NCBI GenBank assembly: GCA_000437675.1
Contig: FR901734.1
Location: forward strand, 5,351 to 29,181
Reading direction: 5' to 3'
From: Prevotella sp. CAG:891
Lineage (GTDB): Bacteria; Bacteroidota; Bacteroidia; Bacteroidales; Bacteroidaceae
Length of the DNA stretch: 23,831 bases
Within the stretch, counting starts at the first letter, position 1. Each line of letters begins with the position of its first letter. The notes beneath the pieces are model-generated. The model had not been told where the DNA came from. It made no database searches and worked only from the letters and a program-made list of their open reading frames with translations. Positions 7,372 through 13,817 of this stretch are shown here, piece after piece. The position numbers and the translations under genes were made by a program.

Positions 7372-8244
7372 ATGAACAGTAAAAATTACACTCTATCAGG
7401 TCTAATCTTTGTCTTTATTATTGCCGCTTTGTTTATATCATGTAGCAATGATGAACAAATTAATATTAGTTCTTTAGATTCAAAAAACATTCTACAAGAA
7501 TATGCGAACATCCATAATTCGGGCTTAGATTATATTAAAAATGATGTACAGAAAACTTATAAAAATATATGCACACCCAAACAATTGGATGAGGTATTGG
7601 ATAAATATGTAATTAGTATTTGCGAAAAGGATTCTGCACAAAAAATTATGCAAGAAATAGCTCCAGTAAAGAAACTTTTATTCAATGGTCATATACCGTC
7701 ATTGACAAAAACGAGAAGCAATATATCCACAGATGTTGCTAAAACAGCAGCCAATGAATGTATGGAAAAAATCAAGAATCATTTGAGTTGTTTTAAAGAT
7801 GATGAAATATTTGACAATAGTGATTTACTTGAAGACTTGCATATTATTATTATTGAAACTTATAACACCTATGCTTCAAAGTGCAGTACTGAGCAAGAAA
7901 AACAAACACTCACACAAGTTCTTGGTGTATTATATGGTTCAATAGAGTATTGGACAAATTCTAAAAATGTAGAATCATGGATAAAAATAGAAAATGACGT
8001 AAACAAATCCTCCGAAAATGTTTATAATAGCACTAAATCTCCAAAGAGAGAGGAGAAAAAAGAGGAGAAAAAAGAAGCAACAGTAGAAAAAAAAGAAGAT
8101 GATAATAAACTTTCAAAAGCTGAATATGTTACTGTCGTAGCTGCAGCAGATACTGCAGGAGCATTCTTGGGTGCTGCTGTTGCATCAGGACCTGCAGCCG
8201 TTGCTGCTTCAGCTGCCGCTGGTCTATATTTTGATGTTAAGTAA
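7372..8244 (+). CDS. Predicted surface lipoprotein with Lys/Glu linker and Ala/Gly-rich hydrophobic tail; function unknown
   Basis: A 290-residue protein not matched to any family I recognise. A lipoprotein signal (LIFVFIIAALFISC) puts the acylated Cys at residue 24. The next residues, SNDEQ, are acidic like the lipoprotein export signal described in Bacteroidetes, which suggests the outer surface. Residues about 30-215 look mostly helical and polar. Next comes a Lys/Glu-rich linker (PKREEKKEEKKEATVEKKED, encoded partly by a 12-bp direct repeat at 8050-8073). The last 45 residues are an Ala/Gly-rich hydrophobic segment (DTAGAFLGAAVASGPAAVAA) that could form a membrane helix. ATG 7372 was chosen because it directly precedes the signal sequence; the TTG at 7342 is less likely. 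The gene is far richer in A+T than the core genes around it, a sign of transfer. Confidence 0.75.
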   Translation: MNSKNYTLSGLIFVFIIAALFISCSNDEQINISSLDSKNILQEYANIHNSGLDYIKNDVQKTYKNICTPKQLDEVLDKYVISICEKDSAQKIMQEIAPVKKLLFNGHIPSLTKTRSNISTDVAKTAANECMEKIKNHLSCFKDDEIFDNSDLLEDLHIIIIETYNTYASKCSTEQEKQTLTQVLGVLYGSIEYWTNSKNVESWIKIENDVNKSSENVYNSTKSPKREEKKEEKKEATVEKKEDDNKLSKAEYVTVVAAADTAGAFLGAAVASGPAAVAASAAAGLYFDVK

Positions 8245-8347
8245 GTGTTCAAAATTATTTTATATAATTCTATCGAAGTATTTTTACTTTGCATTTACGT
8301 TCTTTACCGCAATTCAAATGTAAAAATAATTTTGAACGCCTACTTAA
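8237..8347. repeat. Long inverted repeat at the end of the lipoprotein gene
   Basis: The left arm TTAAGTA-(3)-GTTCAAAATTATTTTA (8237-8262) is mirrored by the right arm TAAAAATAATTTTGAAC-(3)-TACTTAA (8321-8347). There is one extra A on the right and a loop of about 58 nt. The lipoprotein's stop codon lies inside the left arm. It could be an intercistronic hairpin, an end-protecting structure or the ends of a small mobile remnant. There is no T tract, so a simple terminator is unlikely. Confidence 0.8.
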
Positions 8348-8380
8348 GTAGTTCACTAAACAACATAACCTTACTGCAAC

Positions 8381-8818
8381 ATGAAAATTATTGTAAATCG
8401 AGGATTCGACAAATTATTTGCACGAATCGTTATAGGCAAAGACGCACAAAAAACAATCAGTTGCCCAACTCAACAGGATTATTATGATTTGGACACAAAG
8501 AAAGGTGAACAGATTGTTGTTAAATTGAGGTATCCCAGCACTTTCACCTATACAATCGCATCAATAGATGCTGATGACGACAATCAGGTGTACTACATTT
8601 GTCCTACTGGATTATTTAAAAAATGGACTGCTTTAAACTATATGCTCTTACCTGGGATATGTTTATTACTTTTCATCCTGAAAATAGCTGTACCCGGTTT
8701 GTGCGACCACATTTTTGCAGGTTCAATGGCTTTATGGGCATTATCTCTGATTTGTATGGGCTTCTGTCAGCACTTTCCACTTACACGTAAAAATATATTT
8801 AAGACGATTCGAATCTGA
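8381..8818 (+). CDS. Small membrane protein of unknown function
   Basis: A 145-residue protein that I do not recognise. The first 80 residues are soluble and look beta-rich (MKIIVNRGFDKLFARIVIG, GEQIVVKLRYPSTFTYTIAS). Two membrane helices follow: LLPGICLLLFILKIAVPGL (about residues 88-107) and FAGSMALWALSLICMGFC (about 112-130). The tail is short and basic. The order suggests a small domain anchored next to the membrane. It sits 136 bp after the lipoprotein gene on the same strand, across the inverted repeat, and shares its AT-rich composition, so the two may have arrived and be expressed together. ATG 8381 is the only sensible start. A long hairpin follows at 8842. Confidence 0.65.
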   Translation: MKIIVNRGFDKLFARIVIGKDAQKTISCPTQQDYYDLDTKKGEQIVVKLRYPSTFTYTIASIDADDDNQVYYICPTGLFKKWTALNYMLLPGICLLLFILKIAVPGLCDHIFAGSMALWALSLICMGFCQHFPLTRKNIFKTIRI

Positions 8819-8841
8819 TTCCGTAAATTCTACACACAAAT

Positions 8842-8926
8842 AATGCCGATGTGGAAAACAGCCAGACGCGACTCATTCGTGTAGCACGAACGAGTACGTT
8901 TGGCTGTTTTCTGCATCGGCATTTTG
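8842..8926. terminator. 82-nt near-perfect hairpin between convergent genes, likely bidirectional terminator
   Basis: Arms of about 39 nt (8842-8881 and 8885-8923) pair almost throughout around a TAG loop, with about five mismatches or one-base bulges; AATGCCGATG begins the left arm. Four T follow on the plus side, but the minus side is only moderately T-rich. It sits between the converging membrane-protein and DUF2807 genes, and marks the edge of the AT-rich island. Confidence 0.7.
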
Positions 8927-8974
8927 GAAAGGCGTTAAGTTTGCCCCATCAGCTTATGCAACAAAGGGCATGGT

Positions 8975-9994
8975 CTACAAACGGCGCACGGTGCCTTGTC
9001 GGCTGGATGACACTTCGACGCGCGATTTGCCGCTAATTTCCAAATTGCCGCAGTTCTCGACCGAACCTTCAAGCAATTCGTCGGCATGACACTTGAGCGT
9101 GCCCGAACCGTTGACATTTACCTTGACACGTTTGGCTTTGAGCTGTGCGGCATTGATAACGCCCGAACCTAACACACTGTAATTAACCGACTCGACACGG
9201 CCCTTTAAGTCCATGTTTCCCGCACCCTGCACCGAGGCATTGAGCGTGGCAAGGTCTACATCGTCGGCTTCGAAATCGCCCGAACCCATCAAACTGATTT
9301 CGGCATTATAGGCTTTGATTTTCTTCATATCGATGTCGCCCGAACCCTGCAAATCGACTTTCATTTTGTTTTGGCTGCAAAGCATACCTTCTGACGTAAC
9401 GTCGCCCGAACCCAACAAACAGATGTTCACTTCTTTGGCATCGGCTCCCTGGTTGAAGTCGATGTCGCCCGAGCCTTGCAGCTTAATGTTAAGGCTGTTC
9501 TGACAGCGCAACGACTGCAGGAAGTCGATGTCGCCCGACCCTACGAGTTCCAGCTGCAGATTGTCGGCCTTGAACGAACGCGCAAATTCGATGTTGCCCG
9601 AACCCTGTAATTTCACTTCCGAAAGGTTTTCCACTTCAAGATACAGCAGCATGCGTCCGGCTTTGTCTGCATCGAAGTATCTGCCTTTCTGTGGCTGAAT
9701 CATCAGTCTGTCGTTATCTACGGCTAAGCGCACCAAGTCCTTCCAGTTGTCGTTGGTACGCAGGGTGAGCCTGGGGCTGCCTTTTTTCTGCGTGACGATG
9801 ACATGAAAATTGGCCACCACTTCCAGTTTGCTGAATTTCTGAAGCGGAATTTGGTGTTCGTTGCCAACCGTTGCCACCTCGGTCTGTAGCTTCGAAGCCA
9901 AGGGGCTGCTACACGAAGCATAGAGGGGCTGAATCATCAAAAACGAGGCCAGGCAAAGACCCGAGGTAAGGATGCGTTGAACAAAGTTTTTCAT
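8975..9994 (-). CDS. DUF2807 (head GIN) exported adhesin-like protein
   Basis: A 339-residue protein with a signal peptide (about residues 1-26, ending in PLYAS). It belongs to the DUF2807 family, annotated as a putative autotransporter-adhesin head and common on Bacteroidetes cell surfaces, with no established biochemical role. Residues 45-130 open the fold (FSKLEVVANFHVIVTQ, then LRTNDNWKDLV). The rest is a ladder of short beta repeats, each with a GSG turn: LQGSGNIEF, LVGSGDIDF, LQGSGDIDF, LLGSGDVTS, LQGSGDIDM, LMGSGDFEA, VQGAGNMDL, LGSGVINA, NGSGTLKC. This pattern fits a right-handed beta-helix-like stack. It starts 40 bp after the ATPase gene on the same strand, so they may share a transcript, though no functional link is known. 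The hairpin at 8842 ends the unit. Confidence 0.88.
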   Translation of the reverse strand: MKNFVQRILTSGLCLASFLMIQPLYASCSSPLASKLQTEVATVGNEHQIPLQKFSKLEVVANFHVIVTQKKGSPRLTLRTNDNWKDLVRLAVDNDRLMIQPQKGRYFDADKAGRMLLYLEVENLSEVKLQGSGNIEFARSFKADNLQLELVGSGDIDFLQSLRCQNSLNIKLQGSGDIDFNQGADAKEVNICLLGSGDVTSEGMLCSQNKMKVDLQGSGDIDMKKIKAYNAEISLMGSGDFEADDVDLATLNASVQGAGNMDLKGRVESVNYSVLGSGVINAAQLKAKRVKVNVNGSGTLKCHADELLEGSVENCGNLEISGKSRVEVSSSRQGTVRRL

Positions 9995-10034
9995 AAGGCG
10001 TAAAAAATTAAAGAGTTAGTACAGAAAAAAAGTT

Positions 10035-11594
10035 TTATTCGCCCCACGAGCCGCGGTCGAGGTTGCGATAGTTCACAGCCTCCTTGATATGGCGTTCGAG
10101 CACGGCTTCCGAGGCATCGAGGTCGGCAATGGTGCGGGCCACTTTGAGTATGCGGTCGTAGGCACGGGCCGAAAGGTCGAGGCGGTGCATGGCGCGTTCA
10201 AGCACGGCGGCACCGTCGGCATCGGGGCGGGCGTAGGTTTCGAGCATGGCACGCGTCATTTGGGCATTGCAGTGTATGCCACGAAAGGCACTGTAGCGTT
10301 CGGTCTGCCTTTGGCGCGCTGCCACCACCCTTTCGCGAATCACGCTGCTCGGTTCGCCGGCGGGGGCTTGCGCAAGGTCGGCCACACTGACGGGGGTTAC
10401 TTCAACCTGAATGTCGATGCGGTCAAGCAGCGGACCGGAAATGCGATTTTTGTATTTCAAAATTTGGGCAGGCGAACACTTGCATTCGTGGGTGGGGTGA
10501 TTGTAGTAGCCACAGGGGCAAGGGTTCATCGAGGCCACAAGCATGAAGGAACAGGGAAGGGTGGCGGTGTATTTGGAACGCGAAATGGTGATTTCGCGGT
10601 CTTCGAGGGGCTGACGGAGGGTTTCGAGGGCAGTTCGCGAAAACTCGGGCAGTTCGTCGAGAAACAGTACGCCGTTGTGCGCCAAACTGATTTCGCCGGG
10701 CTTACACGAGGTGCCGCCGCCAATCAGGGCGACGTCGGAAATGGTGTGGTGGGGCGAGCGGAAGGGGCGTTGCGCCACGAGCGAGGTTTCTGCGCCGAGC
10801 TTGCCGGCTACGGAGTGAATTTGGGTGGTTTCAAGGCTTTCGGTCAGGGTGAGCCGGGGCAAAATGCCGGGCAAACGCTTGGCCATCATGCTCTTGCCGC
10901 AACCGGGGGCACCAATGAGCATGATGTTGTGTCCGCCGGCAGCGGCCACTTCGAAGGCGCGCTTTACGCTTTGCTGCCCTTTGACGTCGGCAAAATCAAA
11001 AGGGAACTGTGATTGGGCGGCATAGAACTCTTCGCGCGTGTTGACAAGGGTGGGTTGCAGGCTGTCTTCGCCCTTGAAAAAGTCGATAACCTGCTGCAAA
11101 TGGTCGGCTCCGTAGACCTTGAGTTTGTTGACCACGGCGGCTTCGCGCACATTGTCGCGGGGCACGATGAGTCCTTCGTACTGCTGCTCGCGGGCTTTAA
11201 TGGCTATGCTGAGTGCACCCTTGATGGGGCGAATGGAGCCGTCGAGTCCGAGTTCGCCAACGAGTACATAGCGCGACAACTTTTCGGCGGGCACCTGCCC
11301 TACCGATGCCATGAGTCCGAGGGCAAGGGGCAAATCGTAGCCCGACCCTTCCTTGCGCACATCGGCGGGGGCAAAGTTGATGGTGAACTTCATGCGGTCG
11401 GGCAGTTTGACGCCGCTGCTCAACAGGGCATTTTCGACGCGTAATTTACTCTCGCGCACGGCATTGTCGGGAAGCCCTACCATGAAATAGAGGCTCGTGG
11501 CATCTTGGGCATGGAGTTGCTGACAGTTGACTTCCAAAAATACGGGCATGGCCGACAGCCCGTTGACGGCTGAGGTGTTTACTTTCGAGAGCAT
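10035..11594 (-). CDS. comM: YifB/ComM family Mg-chelatase-like AAA+ ATPase
   Basis: A cytoplasmic protein of 519 residues, the usual ComM/YifB size. The N-terminal part (about 1-180) is a Lon-like ChlI domain (VGLPDNAVRESKLRV, KRSGYDLPLAL-like region with EGSGYDLPLALGL). The AAA+ core follows: Walker A GAPGCGKS (G228-S235), Walker B VLFLDE (309-314) and a candidate arginine finger in GPLLDRIDIQ (R392). A Cys-rich insert NPCPCGYYNHPTHECKC (C359, C361, C371, C373) resembles a zinc knuckle and is characteristic of this family. In Gram-negative bacteria that take up DNA, ComM is a hexameric helicase that promotes branch migration during transformation; elsewhere the role is less clear. The start MLSKVNTSAVNGLSA is typical. 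A TATCTTTG element lies about 100 bp upstream. Confidence 0.95.
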   Translation of the reverse strand: MLSKVNTSAVNGLSAMPVFLEVNCQQLHAQDATSLYFMVGLPDNAVRESKLRVENALLSSGVKLPDRMKFTINFAPADVRKEGSGYDLPLALGLMASVGQVPAEKLSRYVLVGELGLDGSIRPIKGALSIAIKAREQQYEGLIVPRDNVREAAVVNKLKVYGADHLQQVIDFFKGEDSLQPTLVNTREEFYAAQSQFPFDFADVKGQQSVKRAFEVAAAGGHNIMLIGAPGCGKSMMAKRLPGILPRLTLTESLETTQIHSVAGKLGAETSLVAQRPFRSPHHTISDVALIGGGTSCKPGEISLAHNGVLFLDELPEFSRTALETLRQPLEDREITISRSKYTATLPCSFMLVASMNPCPCGYYNHPTHECKCSPAQILKYKNRISGPLLDRIDIQVEVTPVSVADLAQAPAGEPSSVIRERVVAARQRQTERYSAFRGIHCNAQMTRAMLETYARPDADGAAVLERAMHRLDLSARAYDRILKVARTIADLDASEAVLERHIKEAVNYRNLDRGSWGE

Positions 11595-11695
11595 AATGAA
11601 ATAAGGGGTTAATACGTCGAAGGGTGAAAAGGGGTGAACAAACTGTTTGGCATGGGCTGTTCGATAGCAAATTTACGCAAATTCGTTCGGTGCAA

Positions 11696-11703
11696 CAAAG
11701 ATA
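11696..11703 (-). promoter_or_regulatory. Candidate -7 promoter element for the comM-DUF2807 unit
   Basis: On the minus strand this reads TATCTTTG, an exact TAnnTTTG match about 100 bp before the comM ATG. The nearest TTTG upstream (11719-11722) is only 15 nt away, closer than usual, so the -33 element is uncertain. Confidence 0.5.
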
Positions 11704-11884
11704 AACGGTATTTTTAGACAAAAGAATTAAGTAAATATTCAAATGATGCAAAAAGCATTTTCAAGGTAAAATGGGCGATGAAATGGGCGTTTTTTTTACA
11801 TTTTAAGGGCATTTTATGTATGCGATGAAATGATACTTTTCAACATGAGGCTAAAAAGGTCAAAAGATATTGGTTGGAATGTGG

Positions 11885-12221
11885 TAATTTTGCCACACAT
11901 CAATGAAGCAACAAATTCAAGTGTAACGCTACGCGCCTTTGCAACCTTCCTATTTTAACCTCACAGAACATGGCGCGTAGGACCTCCATACTTACCCTAC
12001 ACATAGGGAATAGGAGAATAAGTTACCATGCGGAAAAGAACAGAAGCAACAGTTCCGTTTCAGTATATAGGACTCAGATTCGGGGACTGCTTGTGCAATG
12101 TTTCTTTTTTTCAATCCCTACTTTCCGCTTACAAACACCTACAAACGGCAAATATGTTCGCTGCGTCACACTTTGATATTGTACTCCATACAGTTTTTCC
12201 TTGACTGTATGGAGTTTTTTT
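11885..12221 (+). ncRNA. Possible small-RNA transcription unit (no recognised family)
   Basis: The 854-bp gap 11595-12448 holds no convincing gene, yet it has plus-strand signals. TAATTTTG at 11885-11892 matches the -7 consensus, and a strong terminator stands at 12183-12221. A transcript of about 320 nt would result. Within it CTACGCGCC and GGCGCGTAG (near 11931-11983) form a 9-bp stem around a 35-nt loop. A 68-codon frame (11970-12176) exists but has no recognisable domain and weak coding character. No tmRNA tag, RNase P core or SRP RNA motif was seen. The -33 element is poor. Confidence 0.3.
12183..12221 (+). terminator. Rho-independent terminator in the gap before ompA
   Basis: ACTCCATACAG (12183-12193) pairs perfectly with CTGTATGGAGT (12205-12215) and is followed by seven T. 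There is no plus-strand gene upstream of it for this terminator to serve, which is the main reason to suspect an RNA gene. Confidence 0.85.
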
Positions 12222-12270
12222 GGCTCAGAGGGAATTGGGTGGGTAAACGTGGGTGCTTCGTACGTTTTGG

Positions 12271-12314
12271 AAATCGGAATGCGATAAAATGTTATATCCG
12301 ATTTCATTTTTTTT
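12271..12314 (+). terminator. Second plus-strand terminator-like hairpin
   Basis: AAATCGGA (12271-12278) and TCCGATTT (12297-12304) form an 8-bp perfect stem with an 18-nt loop, followed after CA by a run of eight T. A short AAACGT/ACGTTT pair lies just before it (12245-12267). Confidence 0.6.
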
Positions 12315-12337
12315 AGAGCCATGAACATAATAGGCCT

Positions 12338-12374
12338 AAAAAAAACCTGCGACTGTCATATAGACAATCGCAGG
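12338..12374 (-). terminator. Rho-independent terminator after ompA
   Basis: On the minus strand CCTGCGATTGTC pairs with GACAGTCGCAGG (one G-T pair) over a 4-nt loop, followed by eight T. It lies about 75 bp after the ompA stop codon. Confidence 0.9.
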
Positions 12375-12448
12375 CACCATGACAGTTTTCTTTAGAAGAA
12401 AAGAAAGGAGAATGTCAATAATGGAGAATTATGAAAAGTGAAACGATC

Positions 12449-13564
12449 TTACTTTTCGATTTCGCTCAAACCGATAACCACACGGTTTTCGTCGTTGGCT
12501 TTGAACGGTTGAACGGTGTCGCCCTTAAACGAGCTTGAAATGCGTGAAGCTTCGATGCCGTACTTCTCGGTGAGGAGCTTGGCTACCTTGTTCACACGCT
12601 TTTCTGAAATGCGACGGTTAACGTCGGCCGTACCGGTTCCGGCATCAGCGTAACCCACGAGTTCGATTTCGGCCTTAGGGTTAGCCTTGAGCCAGTCGGC
12701 TACTTGCTTAATCTTGGCTTCTTCGCTGGCATTGGGAGTAGCGCTGTTAATCACGAAGAACACTTCGAGACGCTTGGTTTCCTTCTTCACCTCGGGCTTG
12801 GGCTCGGGTTTGGGCTCGGGAGCAGGTGCAGGAGCCGGGGCGGGAGCAGGTGCTGGTGCGGGGGCAGGAGCCGGAGCAGGAGCAGGTGCTGCTTTCTTCT
12901 TCTTGAAACCAAACTTGAAGTTCAAACCGAGCATGGCCTGAAGCTGCCAGTCGCCCTTGCCGTTAACCTTTGAGTTGAAACGGTCGTGGAGGTTGTTGGC
13001 CGTTACTTCGAGGTTCAAACCTACGTTGCGGTGAAGCTCGGCTTCGAGCTGCATACCTACGCGGAAGTTGTGAACGAGGCGGTCGTCGGCCCACTTAAAG
13101 TTGAGGTTTTGCTCCGTGGCCTGGCTCATCATGCCTTTGAGGTCGTCGTTGTCCCAAGCATAGCCCAAACCTACACCACCAATAAGGTAGGCGTTGATGG
13201 TATGATTTTTATTGGGCGCAAACACGTTGCAAAGGTTAAGCATCAAGTCGAGGTTTGAGGTCACGAACTTGTAGTCGTAAGTTTTGTTCAGGCTTTTGAG
13301 TCCGCCCTTTTCGTTAAAACCGCTCACATGGATACGGGCACCGACAGCGGGCGTGAACATGCCGCCTACGCTGAAAGCACCGATCGGAGTAATGAGCTTC
13401 GATGCCTTGTAGTTGGTAAACGTCACTTGGCCACCACCTTGCACACCGATAAACATGTGCGGATAGTCTGCCTTTTCTTTCTCGCCATTGCTTTGAGCAA
13501 AAGCAACGGGTGTTGCCAGCATCGCTACACAAAGCGAAGCAAGCACCTTCTTTACATTTTTCAT
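12449..13564 (-). CDS. OmpA-family outer-membrane protein with Pro-Ala linker
   Basis: A 371-residue protein. The signal peptide (1-23, ending PVAFA) leads into an N-terminal beta-barrel (about 34-220) with alternating hydrophobic strands such as AYLIGGVGLGYAW and LQAMLGLNFKFGF. A Pro-Ala repeat runs from 225 to 249 and continues as EPKPEPKPE to 258. The C-terminal OmpA domain (about 265-371) contains ELVGYADAG and NRRISEKRV. D307 and R323 match the pair that binds diaminopimelate in peptidoglycan, so the domain should anchor the outer membrane to the cell wall. The gene stands alone, with a -7 TATCTTTG about 40 bp upstream and its own terminator; such genes are usually strongly expressed. 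Confidence 0.95.
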   Translation of the reverse strand: MKNVKKVLASLCVAMLATPVAFAQSNGEKEKADYPHMFIGVQGGGQVTFTNYKASKLITPIGAFSVGGMFTPAVGARIHVSGFNEKGGLKSLNKTYDYKFVTSNLDLMLNLCNVFAPNKNHTINAYLIGGVGLGYAWDNDDLKGMMSQATEQNLNFKWADDRLVHNFRVGMQLEAELHRNVGLNLEVTANNLHDRFNSKVNGKGDWQLQAMLGLNFKFGFKKKKAAPAPAPAPAPAPAPAPAPAPAPAPEPKPEPKPEVKKETKRLEVFFVINSATPNASEEAKIKQVADWLKANPKAEIELVGYADAGTGTADVNRRISEKRVNKVAKLLTEKYGIEASRISSSFKGDTVQPFKANDENRVVIGLSEIEK

Positions 13565-13600
13565 AATGCGTAGATGGTTTTGTTATTATTGTAATTTATG

Positions 13601-13634
13601 CAAAGATAGTGAATGTTTTAAAATCCACCACAAA
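13601..13634 (-). promoter_or_regulatory. ompA promoter
   Basis: On the minus strand TTTG (13631-13634) is followed after 22 nt by TATCTTTG (13601-13608), 36 bp upstream of the ompA ATG. Both elements match the Bacteroidetes consensus; the spacer is slightly long. Confidence 0.75.
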
Positions 13635-13726
13635 TAAGGGGGTAATTTTCCGCATCTTGCTAACAAAGTGGTCGATATTTCGCGCCTAATTGCACATCGG
13701 TTTAGGATAGTGAGTAAAAATAGCGT

Positions 13727-13763
13727 AAAAAAAATCCCCTCGCAGGCATGTAGCTGCAAGGGG
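13727..13763 (-). terminator. Rho-independent terminator after pnp
   Basis: On the minus strand CCCCTTGCAG (13754-13763) pairs with CCTGCGAGGGG (13736-13746), one G-T pair, over a short loop, then eight T (A tract 13727-13734). It is 54 bp past the pnp stop. Confidence 0.9.
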
Positions 13764-13817
13764 AAATGGGGTTATAATTTTACGCGTGGCGAGAAATGCT
13801 ACTCGCTACGGAAAATA

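Noticed and set aside
8245..8487. 80-codon frame between the lipoprotein and membrane-protein genes
   Set aside because: It crosses the inverted repeat, overlaps the better 8381 gene and has no coding character.
11885..12221. tmRNA, RNase P or SRP RNA in the ompA gap
   Set aside because: None of their conserved core sequences or a tag-coding stretch was found.
12687..12941. Gly-Ala repeat protein on the plus strand
   Set aside because: It is the complement of the Pro-Ala linker of the OmpA protein.
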